Shown here: positions 16,101 through 24,137 of the stretch, piece by piece
How positions within the stretch are numbered: position 1 is the stretch's first letter
Layout: each line of letters begins with the position of its first letter
The notes under the pieces: model-generated
What the model saw: the letters and a program-made list of their open reading frames with translations, nothing else
What the model was told of the DNA's origin: nothing
Databases searched by the model: none
Program-made: the position numbers and the translations under genes
From: an uncultured Planctomycetia bacterium
GTDB taxonomy: Bacteria > Planctomycetota > Phycisphaerae > Phycisphaerales > SM1A02
Direction: 5' to 3'
NCBI GenBank assembly: GCA_937871505.1
Contig: CALMPF010000019.1
Span: 1 to 64,000 of the forward strand
Length of the DNA stretch: 64,000 bases

Positions 16101-18485
16101 ACGGTCGAGGAGCCGTCGGGAAGCGCGACTCCGGACATCGACGCCGCCTTCGGCGCCCGCTTCCGGGACTTCCTCGACATCGGTCTCGACACCGAGCCCG
16201 CGACCGTGGCGGGCGTCGCGGTGCCGCCCGCGTTCCTCGGGCGCGAGCTCTTCGAGGATCCGCGCACGCCGATGTGGGACACGCTCCGCTTCCGCGCCAA
16301 CGGGCCCTGGAAGACCGAGTACTCGGGCCCCAACGACTCCGTGCCCTACGGCAACGCGGGCGACTCCTCCGTCGAGCTCCTGCGCAACGTCGGCGGTGCG
16401 TGGGTCGTCGTCGATCGACTCGACTTCGTCGACGGAGCATGCGACGGCGGAGTTCCGGCGTGGGACTTCCGCGACAAGGTGAACCGGCTTCGAGGTCCGG
16501 CCTCCGACCCGAAGTACCAGCCGCCGCCCCAGGCCTACGCGTGGTCGCCGAACCAGCCGCAGATCAACTACTACAACGGCATCCGGATCGGCTCGCGGGA
16601 CTACTTCGTCACGTGGGCGCAGTCCGCTCGGGGCTGGGGACGCGACGTCGACGGAGACGGCGTGATCTCCAACGTCGAGAAGGCGCCGCGCTACGCGGTC
16701 GCCAAGCGCCCGCCTGCGGACATCGTCAAGACGCAGCAGTTCGACCGGTTCATCGGCCAGAGCTCGGAGCAGGTCATCGGCGCCGCGTTCAGGAAGGACC
16801 AGGATCCCGATCTGGATCCGTGGTTCCTCAGCGACGGAGGAGCGCGGCGCAAGCCCGCGTACTTCATCACGCGGACGGTCTCGGGTCCCGGCGGGGTCGT
16901 CTATCCGACGCAGGGGTTCCCCGTCAGGGCTCAGGACTTCACAGGCCTCTCCCCGGGTCAGTTCGTCCAGGGGACCAACTGGATCGTGCAGGACGGCGTC
17001 GAGATCGCCAGCAAGACCGACGGGTTCACGGCGCCGCTGGATTTCCAGTACCAGATGCTCCATCCCGATCTGGGCTTCACGCAGGTCGGCGAGCTGGCCC
17101 TCGTGCCGCTCTGGGGCACGGTGATCGATGGCAGCGGCAACACCGTCTGGACGCTGCCGGAGATCCTCGCGGGCTGCGCATCCGAGTACCCGGTCGAGGA
17201 GGGGATCTACTTCAACCGGCTGCGCCTCTACGACGACATCGATCCGAACGATCTCCGTCTCGCCCCGATCGTCGGCCGCGACGTCGCGGCGGAGCCGACG
17301 GGGACGCCGCAGCCGCAGCTTCTCGCGGCGATCCGCAACAACCCCGCGCAGCACCGCCCATTCCTTCCTGCGGGCGCCGGGCTCTTCGACGCCTTCGTCT
17401 GCGACGGTCCGGGTTCGAGGCCGCTGCGCGGCTACGTGTGGAACCCCGGGCTCGGTCAGTTCATGCTCACGATCGTCGACGGCGGCACGAACTTCGACGC
17501 CAACGTCACCGCCCTCAGCCCGCGCGCCGCAGGCGGCGAGCAGGGCCTCCCGGAGATCCTGGGCGTCAACGCCACGGTGCGCGGACCGAACGGTTCGGCG
17601 CCGTGGGGCGAGCTTCCCTTTGATCCCTCGATCGTCCGCTCGCCGGTCGCCGTCCCGGGCTTGATCAACGTGAACACGGCGCCGGTCGAGGTTCTCCGTG
17701 CGATGCCGCACATGAGCTGGATGGTCCACAGCGAGAGGCGTCCGCAGAACGCCCTCGACCTCGCGCGGACGCGGGTGCGCATCCCCGAGGCGATCGTCCA
17801 GTACCGCGACCGCAATCTCGAGCCGCCCACCGGCGCCAAGCCGCGCTATGCCGACCGCGGAACGACCAACGGATTCATCCCCGGTCTGCGCGGCGCCCGC
17901 GGTTTCGAGTCGCTCGGCGAGCTGCTCCTGCTCCGGCGCTCGTCTCCCAGCGCCCCGCTCTCGCAGCCGGCGGCGCCGGGCCTCGACGCCGGCCAGCAGG
18001 CTCGCGTCGCGGCGGCGCATCGGATCGACTTCGCGCGGCTCAACCCCTGGGAGTTCCCGCTGCGCGACTGGCCCGATGTCGCGCCCGACGGCGCGATGAA
18101 GCTCGGGGCGGACGCCCGCATCTCGGTCGACGCGCTGCCGATGCAGACGGGTCCGAACATCGATCCCATCGGCGGTCTCTACGACGGCTCGATTGCAGCC
18201 GGCGTGCTCGGGCGCCCCGGCAGCGACGGAGTCTCCGGCGATGCGAAGGAGGCGAACCTGCTCTTCTCCGGCATCTCCAACATCGCCACCACGCGGAGCG
18301 ATGTCTTCACGGTGACGATGCGGGTGCGCACCGTCCGCCAGGATCCCGTCACCGGCCGCTGGAACGGCACCGACCGAGAGTCGATCGTCGACGAGGCGCG
18401 CTACGTGATGCTCGTCGATCGCACATCGGTGCGCCGGCCCGACCAGCCGCCGAGAGTGCTCTACCTCGAGAAGCTCCCGCCCTGA
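13131..18485 (+). CDS. Giant GspK-like pseudopilus tip protein
   Basis: A 1784-residue protein, about five times a normal GspK. After a 40-residue basic leader comes G40|NALVLVAAILVLLVISATAL, which lacks Glu at +5 exactly as GspK does, then SQDDRVAVFAHEIAQQVADA. Near residue 1510 the motif GLINVNTAPVEVLRAMP is the GspK hallmark (helix-hairpin-type INVNTAP..VL). Three calcium-type loops are visible: DTDGDGFTDAF (about 356), DTDGDGVADWEQ (about 957) and DVDGDGVISNVE (about 1171). The regions between are Pro/Asn/Gly-rich and unassigned. It is last in the operon and followed by a strong intrinsic terminator. Likely role: cap of the pseudopilus, with added domains that may contact substrate or the cell surface. 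Confidence 0.85.
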   Translation: MAPLTHRAHASSPARLRRTVGPRATRARVGAEGSSRGRRGNALVLVAAILVLLVISATALLSRARAGRAVAAAESQVSSQDDRVAVFAHEIAQQVADALFPAPVDPSDPAIGTPGFPDFGFASSNWPRLPRSLILEAYGDEGRYTVDPQDGVHASINGGQPNGLPDFSYNVAPWSVRPWTNWPALLGRYNPGIPGAVNDDIPGEPGFNDARWLRCTEPNRFDPNGVGFDTTFSHWQHLTYIPTANNGWRVVADIADITAPGNLITDLRVPIEQWPLELNFDPGSLRVSPDEAESVGFFLNNFSQRRDAWFFNYDGVYDNPAAALKNFYRLADLGDPSDEFLANTPRNIVSRTFADTDGDGFTDAFWMLAPASADGTLRHLVAVSVVDNSAMVNVNTATRFVRRNSDDRVIAGGVIPATATRGRTAADVALTGWFTAVANNAVAGNPPFGTGLLDNPLNHGGVGFPVDLFEPGLSVAFNPNQWGNSADGRSVMDGVGLRGNAALDPQQYAPALVSYLDDRLSPLESAPGAPFQPYLLPARDRELYFRSGAMRRLGPAFGLTPFGVPEEIELRSFHGQNIASALSRFERSVSQSPVPAIPSATPYLLRSIIGIREETSEYLDQLTNPQLVFDTRRKVTMFNGGWNDVMPTWLWPSALPPNITGENLVERTQNLAGQLTARWMRPVNSVTPAQDPLSLNPATAVTVHDFVRWSQLIRKIDLRAMVPDPRFFQDLGAPFQENYDLQANEHRELFRDHLLRVLYKVFFSEGDSVGYFGSSQDDRKRTRSLIASYAANVEAWMDGPRRIISPGPGAPIAVDRPLRYVDARQYQDPSNPGRRFIGQERQPFIMEAFVAHVYAKASVPATYPGPLFPNDDRRVRIPLGQPDEGEHFIDQSSKAYTVAVVQLGNPYNTPIVIAQRRVGDAGNGTSDFRVRLFNQGYTFGFSSLENPLDNNLRTLKVDTDGDGVADWEQLLLLPTTEDEPRSVIVYAMPETVEEPSGSATPDIDAAFGARFRDFLDIGLDTEPATVAGVAVPPAFLGRELFEDPRTPMWDTLRFRANGPWKTEYSGPNDSVPYGNAGDSSVELLRNVGGAWVVVDRLDFVDGACDGGVPAWDFRDKVNRLRGPASDPKYQPPPQAYAWSPNQPQINYYNGIRIGSRDYFVTWAQSARGWGRDVDGDGVISNVEKAPRYAVAKRPPADIVKTQQFDRFIGQSSEQVIGAAFRKDQDPDLDPWFLSDGGARRKPAYFITRTVSGPGGVVYPTQGFPVRAQDFTGLSPGQFVQGTNWIVQDGVEIASKTDGFTAPLDFQYQMLHPDLGFTQVGELALVPLWGTVIDGSGNTVWTLPEILAGCASEYPVEEGIYFNRLRLYDDIDPNDLRLAPIVGRDVAAEPTGTPQPQLLAAIRNNPAQHRPFLPAGAGLFDAFVCDGPGSRPLRGYVWNPGLGQFMLTIVDGGTNFDANVTALSPRAAGGEQGLPEILGVNATVRGPNGSAPWGELPFDPSIVRSPVAVPGLINVNTAPVEVLRAMPHMSWMVHSERRPQNALDLARTRVRIPEAIVQYRDRNLEPPTGAKPRYADRGTTNGFIPGLRGARGFESLGELLLLRRSSPSAPLSQPAAPGLDAGQQARVAAAHRIDFARLNPWEFPLRDWPDVAPDGAMKLGADARISVDALPMQTGPNIDPIGGLYDGSIAAGVLGRPGSDGVSGDAKEANLLFSGISNIATTRSDVFTVTMRVRTVRQDPVTGRWNGTDRESIVDEARYVMLVDRTSVRRPDQPPRVLYLEKLPP

Positions 18486-18549
18486 CCGCGCCGGCGCGGC
18501 GCCTCGGCAGGGCGACGCGCTCGACGCCGTCGGGCGCATCGGCACATCC

Positions 18550-18602
18550 GCCCACGTCCCCGTCACGCTCATCCGCGCATCCGACGGGGCGTGGGCATTT
18601 TT
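18550..18602 (+). terminator. Intrinsic terminator of the secretion operon
   Basis: Arms GCCCACGTCCCCGTC (18550-18564) and GACGGGGCGTGGGC (18583-18596) pair with a single bulge around an 18-nt loop and are followed directly by ATTTTT (18597-18602). It lies 65 bp after the stop codon of the GspK-like gene. This is one of the clearest intrinsic terminators in the window. Confidence 0.85.
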
Positions 18603-18884
18603 GGAGGTCGTCGCTCCGCGTGCGGCGCGCACGACGGCCGCATGCGCCCCGTGCGCGCCCCCCGCGCGCCCAATTCGCGACGCCGCGCGCCGCGACGCGG
18701 AAGTTCAGGCCGGCATCGATCGATGAACGCGCTTGGATCGGCGGTCGCTTCAAGTAGAATCGGAGTTCGTCACGCCCCGTCCCTCGCGTGCCTCCCGGCG
18801 AGCGGCGTTCGCTGGACCGGCAGAGGTCCATCGAGCGCGAGCAGCAGCCGTCGGCGGCGCCGCAGCAGGTCCCCCAGGTCCCAC
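18603..18884. other. Leader region of the cysteine-rich repeat gene
   Basis: About 280 bp between the operon terminator and the next start codon. It contains a promoter-like pair at 18733-18760. An in-frame extension upstream of 18885 exists but is arginine/serine-rich and would bury the signal peptide, so it is treated as untranslated. Confidence 0.5.
18733..18760 (+). promoter_or_regulatory. Promoter-like pair TTGGAT-N16-TAGAAT
   Basis: TTGGAT (18733-18738) and TAGAAT (18755-18760) are separated by 16 bp; the -10 box differs from consensus at one base, the -35 at three. It sits downstream of the terminator and would give a leader of about 120 nt before the ATG at 18885. Confidence 0.5.
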
Positions 18885-21800
18885 ATGATGCAGCCGACTG
18901 TCTTCGTGCGCCGCCTTCAGATCGCCGCGATCGTCCTCGCCGCGGTCATGCTTCCCGTCGGGCGCTCATCGGCGTTCCCCGCAGGCTTCGCGCGAAGCGG
19001 CGATGCGGTCCCCGACGCTGCGCCTGCCGCCGCGTCCTCCGACCTCGTCGATCCCGTGATCGCGGGGGCCGCGACGGCCGCGCTCGATGCTCCTGCCGTC
19101 GTCGCCGAGGCTCCCGCCGTCGGCGCACCCGCGGGCGCGGCGCAGAAGGTCGCGCAGTCGACGAAGGCAGCCCCCGCCGCCGGCGCCGGACAGCCCGCCC
19201 AGGGCGGCACCGACCTGCCGAAGTCGGCCGCGGCGGCCGACACGCCCTCCGAGCGCGACTCCGCCGGCCGCGCCGCGGATTCAGCCTCGGCGCGCCGCGG
19301 CGCCCGTGGAGGGCGCCCGCCGCTGCGGCTTCCGGAGCGTCCGGAGTCGCGTCCCGAGGTCCGGCTCGACCCGGGGCTCGCGCGGCTCGTCGACGAGATT
19401 GCCGGTGGCGCGGAGCCCTCCGGCGTGCCGGGCGCGCCCGCTCAGCCGGACGGCGATCTCGACGACGGCGCTCCCTTCGCAGGCGTGCGCTTGAGCGAGA
19501 TTCGCGTCGGGGGAATCGCCGCCGGGTGCGGCTTCTCGCAGTCGGTCTACCTGGAGGTCGAGGGGCCGCCCGGGACGATCCTCGACGGGCTGACCTACGT
19601 GATCATCGCGCGATCCGGCCCCGGTCTCGATGGGACGATCGAGTCCGCCATCGGACTTCGCGGCGCCATCACCGCCGATGCCGCGCGCGCGGGGCACTTT
19701 CTTCTCGTCGACTCAGTCTTCTGCCCGAACATCGGCTTCCAGCCCGATCAGGTCTCGCAGGCGACCTTCGGCCGGGCGCCGACGAAGTACACCACGCACC
19801 TGCTCGTGAGCGGCTTCAGCGGATTCCAGGGGCAGGACCTCGACTTCACCAACGACTGCACGCTCGAGGTGACCCCGTGGGCGGCGGTGATCGACGCGCT
19901 CTCGATCCAGGCCGGAGTTCCCGGCTGCGTCTATGCGGCCGCGGGACTTGGCCCGAGCTTCGGAACTCCGGATCCGATTCCGTATCACGCCTTCCGATGC
20001 CGTCCCTTCGGAATCTGGCGGGCCGGGCTGGTGAACTTCGGGCTCCCGTTCGGGGGCGGTCTCGACACGCCAGGCTTCCCGAACGTGACATGCGCCGATG
20101 CGAGCTGCCCCGGCGACGGCGACTGCTGCATCGCGCACGGCGGCTCGGGCTGCGACGACGAGGCGTGCTGCGAGACCGTCTGTTCGCTGCTGCCGTATTG
20201 CTGCCTGGTCGGATGGGACGCCCAGTGCGTTTCGGTCGCCGACGGCTTCTGCTTCGACTGCGGCGGGTCCGGGTTCCAGCCGCTCTGTCCCGACGATCCC
20301 ACGCTCGGGCCGTGCTACGCGCCGCACGACGGACCGCTCTGCGAGGACCTCTTCTGCGCCGCCCTCGTCTGCGTGGAGCTCCCGGGATGCTGCGAGACGC
20401 AGTGGGACGAAGGGTGCGTCGATGCCGCCTTCACGCGGTGCATCTGCGGCAACCCCTTCAGCTTCCCCTGCGAGGTGATCAGCGGATCGCCCGGGTGCAG
20501 CGACTGCGACTGCTGCCGCACGGTCTGCCTGATCTCGGCCAACTGCTGCTCCGTCGGCTGGGACGCCTTCTGCGTCGCCCTCGCCAGCAACCTCTGCACC
20601 AAGTGCGGCGATGCGGGAGCGGGGGAGTGCTGCCTCTTCGACGCGACTCCGGCCTGCTCGGACGCCGCCTGCTGCGAAGCGGTCTGCGCGGTCGACCCGG
20701 CGTGCTGCCTCGTCACCTGGGACTTCGGCTGCGCCGTGCAGGCGGCATCGCTCTGCGCGCGCTGCTCGGCGTTCGGCAATCCGGCGTGCGGCTCCTGCTA
20801 CAACACCTTCGGCGGACCCGGCTGCGAGCCCAAGAAGGGCTGCGGCGACGTGCAGTGCTCGATCCGGACCTGCGCCATCGACGCCTACTGCTGCTTCGTC
20901 GAGTGGGATGACTTCTGCGTCGAGGTCGCCCTGATCGTCTGCGTGGCCAATCAGACCTGCGACGACATCGACCCGGGAGTCTCCTGCGCGGTGCCGCATC
21001 CCGAGCCGGGGTGCAGCCAGCTTGGCTGCTGCTCGGTGGTCTGCGCCGTCGAGCCACTCTGCTGCACGACGGCGTGGGACGAGATGTGCGTCGAGTTCGC
21101 CTTCATCTTCTGCTTCGCGGTCGATCCCGGGATCTGCCAGACCGGCTGCGGCAATCCCTGCGCGCAGGGGTGCTATTCCACGAGCGCTCAGCCCGGCTGC
21201 GACTTCGGACCCTGCTGCTTCACGGTCTGCGCCGTGGCGCCGAGCTGCTGCATCGCCGGGTGGGACGCGTCGTGCACCCAGATCGCCCTGCTCTCCTGCT
21301 GCGGCCTCCCGGCGGCGGGAAGCTGCTTCGCCGTCAGGGGCTCCCCCTTCTGCGACGACCCATCCTGCTGCTCGAGCGTCTGCCTCCTCGACGCGTTCTG
21401 CTGCGATGAGTCCTGGGATGAGTTCTGCGTCGAGCTCGCCTTCGAGCAGTGCCCTGAGTACTGCTTCGCCCCCGGCGACGGGCGCGGCTGCTTCGTGCCC
21501 TCCGACGCTCCGGGCTGCGGCAAGCGGCCCCCGGCGCTCGGGAGCGCGCCGATCTGCACCAGCGTCTGCACCGTCGACCCGCTCTGCTGCCGCGATTCGT
21601 GGGACGCCGCGTGCGTCCAGACGGCGCTGGCGCTCTACGGAACGCTGGCCGCGACCGGGTGCAGCGAGATGCCCTGTTCGACCCCGCACGACGAGGGCGG
21701 CTGCGCGATCCTCTCCTGCTGCACGGCGGTCTGCTCGGTCGTCCCGACCTGCTGCTCCGTCTCCTGGGACATCGGATGCGTCGGGCTCGCGTCGATCCTC

Positions 21801-23525
21801 TGCGTCGATTCCGTTCTCTTCGCGGTCCCGCCGGTCTGCCCCTCGGACGGCGACTGCTTCACGGCGCACGCCAACGCAGGGTGTCAGGATCCGACCTGCT
21901 GCACCGCGGTCTGCTTCGTCGATCCCTCCTGCTGCGACGGATCGTGGGACTCCGCCTGCGTCTCGCTCGCCGGGGAAGTCTGCGGCGACTTCCTGCCGCC
22001 CTTCTGCATCCCCAACGACCGCTCCTGCTTTGCGCCGCATGGCGAGCCCTACTGCCGGGACGCGCTCTGCTCCGATCTGGTCTGCGTCTTCGACCCCTTC
22101 TGCTGCGAGGAGGCATGGGACTTCGCCTGCGTCCAGGAGGCGCTGCTCTTCTGCACGCGCGGCTGCGGCTCGGAATTCTCCGGCCCCTGCGTCTTCCCCG
22201 GGACCGGACCGGGCTGCGCGGATTTCGGCTGCTGCGAGCGGGTCTGCGCCTTCGATGACTTCTGCTGCTCGGCGATCTGGGACGCGCTCTGCGTGCAGCT
22301 CGCCATCGGGCTCTGCTCGACAGGTCCCTGCTTCGACGCCCACGTCGGCAAGGGATGCGATCTCGCCGAGGTCGCGCTTCAGGTCTGCCTGCTCGATCCG
22401 GAGTGCTGCGAGCTCAACTGGGACTCCACCTGCGCCAACAGCGCCCAGAAGCTCTTCCCCTTCCCCTCGCAGGGACAGCCCGGCGGCTGCGGCGATCCCG
22501 CCCTGGGGAGCTGCTTCGTCCCCCATCCGACCCGCGGCTGCGACAATGCCACCTGCTGCCAGACGGTCTGCGCCGCGGACAGCTTCTGCTGCGAGTCGTT
22601 CTGGGATGCGACGTGCGTGACCCGCGCCAAGGACCTCTGCGCCGAGCTCTGGGAGGAGACCTATTTCGACTGCGACGAGTTCTGCGCCGGACCGTGCTTC
22701 AGGCCGAAGCTCACCCCCAACTGCGCCGATGAGGAGTGCTGCGATCTGGTCTGCGCCGACGACACCTTCTGCTGCACCGTCGAGTGGGACGTCCTCTGCG
22801 CCGAGTCCGCGCAGTTCCTCTGCCTGGAGTGCGGGGATCCCGAGACGGGAAGCTGCTGCTTCCCGCACCTGGGGCCGTACTGCAACGACGCGACCTGCTG
22901 CGATGCCGTCTGCGCGATCGACTCGTTCTGCTGCTCGCTCGGGGGGGTCTGGGACGGCTTCTGCGTCGCCATCGCGGCGCAGCAGTGCCCGACGCTCTGC
23001 GCCGACCTTCTCGCCTGCGGCGCTCCCTTCTCGGGCGACTGCTGCTCGCCGGGCGGCGCGCCGTACTGCAACGACGCCGCCTGCTGCCTGGCCGTCTGCA
23101 ACATCGACTCCTTCTGCTGCGAGCAGTCGTGGGACGACGCCTGCGCGAACCAGGCCCAGATCACCTGCGCGGCCCTCTGCGCGCTGCCCTCCTGCGGCGA
23201 TCCGTTCGCCGGGAGCTGCTTCGTCGTCCACCCCGGACCGACGTGCGACGACGTCGAGTGCTGCGAGTTCGTCTGCACGTTCTTCGATTCGACGTGCTGC
23301 ACCGAGTCATGGGACGTCCAGTGCGTGAAGTACGCCGTCAGCTTCTGCATCCCCGGCGTCTGCGGCTTCCCGACCTCGGGCGACTGCTTCGTCGCCAACG
23401 GAACCCCGGGCTGCGACGATCTCGACTGCTGCAACTTCATCTGCACCGTCTACGACTTCTTCTGCTGCCAGGTCGCTTGGGACCAGGCCTGCGCCGACGA
23501 GGCGTCGATCTTCTGCGCTCCGTAG
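18885..23525 (+). CDS. Large secreted protein with about 20 tandem cysteine-rich CC-VC-CC-WD modules
   Basis: A 1546-residue exported protein. Residues 1-25 form a signal peptide (RRLQIAAIVLAAVMLPVGRSSA). An Ala/Pro-rich stretch follows to about 180, then (about 195-400) a beta-rich domain (VRLSEIRVGG, VYLEVEGPPGTILDGLTYVI) resembling the lamin-tail-like domains common in planctomycete exported proteins. From about 406 to the end there are 20 modules of about 57 residues with the pattern [SP]CF.PH...GC.D..CC..VC..D.FCC...WD..C...A...C; examples are CCETVCSLLPYCC and CCQTVCAADSFCC. Each module has about nine to eleven cysteines, so disulphide bonding or metal binding is likely. No dockerin or transmembrane end is seen. 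Start: first ATG of the pair at 18885, immediately before the signal peptide. Function unknown; probably a cell-surface or matrix structural protein. Confidence 0.85.
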   Translation: MMQPTVFVRRLQIAAIVLAAVMLPVGRSSAFPAGFARSGDAVPDAAPAAASSDLVDPVIAGAATAALDAPAVVAEAPAVGAPAGAAQKVAQSTKAAPAAGAGQPAQGGTDLPKSAAAADTPSERDSAGRAADSASARRGARGGRPPLRLPERPESRPEVRLDPGLARLVDEIAGGAEPSGVPGAPAQPDGDLDDGAPFAGVRLSEIRVGGIAAGCGFSQSVYLEVEGPPGTILDGLTYVIIARSGPGLDGTIESAIGLRGAITADAARAGHFLLVDSVFCPNIGFQPDQVSQATFGRAPTKYTTHLLVSGFSGFQGQDLDFTNDCTLEVTPWAAVIDALSIQAGVPGCVYAAAGLGPSFGTPDPIPYHAFRCRPFGIWRAGLVNFGLPFGGGLDTPGFPNVTCADASCPGDGDCCIAHGGSGCDDEACCETVCSLLPYCCLVGWDAQCVSVADGFCFDCGGSGFQPLCPDDPTLGPCYAPHDGPLCEDLFCAALVCVELPGCCETQWDEGCVDAAFTRCICGNPFSFPCEVISGSPGCSDCDCCRTVCLISANCCSVGWDAFCVALASNLCTKCGDAGAGECCLFDATPACSDAACCEAVCAVDPACCLVTWDFGCAVQAASLCARCSAFGNPACGSCYNTFGGPGCEPKKGCGDVQCSIRTCAIDAYCCFVEWDDFCVEVALIVCVANQTCDDIDPGVSCAVPHPEPGCSQLGCCSVVCAVEPLCCTTAWDEMCVEFAFIFCFAVDPGICQTGCGNPCAQGCYSTSAQPGCDFGPCCFTVCAVAPSCCIAGWDASCTQIALLSCCGLPAAGSCFAVRGSPFCDDPSCCSSVCLLDAFCCDESWDEFCVELAFEQCPEYCFAPGDGRGCFVPSDAPGCGKRPPALGSAPICTSVCTVDPLCCRDSWDAACVQTALALYGTLAATGCSEMPCSTPHDEGGCAILSCCTAVCSVVPTCCSVSWDIGCVGLASILCVDSVLFAVPPVCPSDGDCFTAHANAGCQDPTCCTAVCFVDPSCCDGSWDSACVSLAGEVCGDFLPPFCIPNDRSCFAPHGEPYCRDALCSDLVCVFDPFCCEEAWDFACVQEALLFCTRGCGSEFSGPCVFPGTGPGCADFGCCERVCAFDDFCCSAIWDALCVQLAIGLCSTGPCFDAHVGKGCDLAEVALQVCLLDPECCELNWDSTCANSAQKLFPFPSQGQPGGCGDPALGSCFVPHPTRGCDNATCCQTVCAADSFCCESFWDATCVTRAKDLCAELWEETYFDCDEFCAGPCFRPKLTPNCADEECCDLVCADDTFCCTVEWDVLCAESAQFLCLECGDPETGSCCFPHLGPYCNDATCCDAVCAIDSFCCSLGGVWDGFCVAIAAQQCPTLCADLLACGAPFSGDCCSPGGAPYCNDAACCLAVCNIDSFCCEQSWDDACANQAQITCAALCALPSCGDPFAGSCFVVHPGPTCDDVECCEFVCTFFDSTCCTESWDVQCVKYAVSFCIPGVCGFPTSGDCFVANGTPGCDDLDCCNFICTVYDFFCCQVAWDQACADEASIFCAP

Positions 23526-23687
23526 CAGCCTGTGGCGAAGGTCATTCGGGCTGCGGACGAGCGGACAGGCGAATCTCATCGTCGCCGCAACTCGCCTGTA
23601 TCACTGCGGATACTGCTTCGTCGCGGCTCCTCGATCTTCGCCTCCCCGCTCGCCCTCGCCTCCGAAGCACTTTCGCCACAGGCTGCT
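23524..23687. mobile_element. MITE-like element with 16-bp terminal inverted repeats
   Basis: A 164-bp non-coding unit begins with AGCAGCCTGTGGCGAA (23524-23539) and ends with its exact reverse complement TTCGCCACAGGCTGCT (23672-23687). Inside is a second inverted pair, ACAGGCGA (23565-23572) and TCGCCTGT (23592-23599). The left end overlaps the last two bases of the preceding stop codon. The right 49 bp recur at 4491-4539. No transposase is encoded. It could be a MITE, a REP-type element or a structured RNA; flanking target-site duplication was not evident. Confidence 0.6.
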
Positions 23688-24137
23688 CGCCGATCTCCGA
23701 GAGCCCCCGCGCAGGCTCGTCCGCGCGCCATTCTCGCCCTTCGCGCGCTCGCGTCCCGCTCTTCCGGAGCGGCTCACGCGAAGGCGGTGGCGTCGAGGCG
23801 AATGCGGCGTGGCTCGCGCTGAACATCGGGCGTTTTCAGCTGCGAGCGGAGCGGGCGTCCGCAGCGGGGTGAAGCGCCGCGGAGCGATGAGGATGCCGGG
23901 CTCACGCCGCGGCGTGCACCTCTTCGGCGTGCCGCACAGTTCGAGCGGAAGGCAGGCCCAGCAGGACCAAGCACCGTGGGCGCGGACGCCCCCGGGCGCC
24001 GTCGGACGCCTTCGGTTGCCTTCGGACACCCCACGCAGAGCCGTCCGGCTGGAGAGGCGCATGCCGGACGGCTAATCTGACGTCGGGCGGCTCGGTGGCT
24101 CAGAGTCCGATCGGTCGTACTCGGCGCCGCGAAGCTG
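23526..24137. other. Intergenic region between the two convergent cysteine-rich genes
   Basis: About 610 bp with no convincing gene. It holds the MITE-like element at its left end and a hairpin at 24039-24073 near its right end. The middle (23690-24035) has only low-complexity Arg/Ser-rich open frames. Confidence 0.5.
24039..24073. terminator. Hairpin downstream of the P-domain/dockerin gene
   Basis: Perfect 11-bp arms AGCCGTCCGGC (24039-24049) and GCCGGACGGCT (24063-24073) around a 13-nt loop, 65 bp past the stop codon of the minus-strand gene. No T-tract follows on the minus strand, so it is a 3'-end hairpin and not a textbook intrinsic terminator. Confidence 0.5.

Noticed and set aside
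13497-18632. 1711-codon open frame on the minus strand opposite the giant GspK gene
   Set aside because: It has no start context, domain or signal and mirrors the GspK gene codon for codon. Very high GC at codon position 3 removes stop codons from the antisense frame; the plus strand has clear pseudopilin hallmarks.
19713-23231. 1172-codon minus-strand frame opposite the cysteine-rich repeat gene
   Set aside because: Its apparent internal repetition is just the reverse reading of the 20 modules; Ala/Arg/Glu-rich with no family features.
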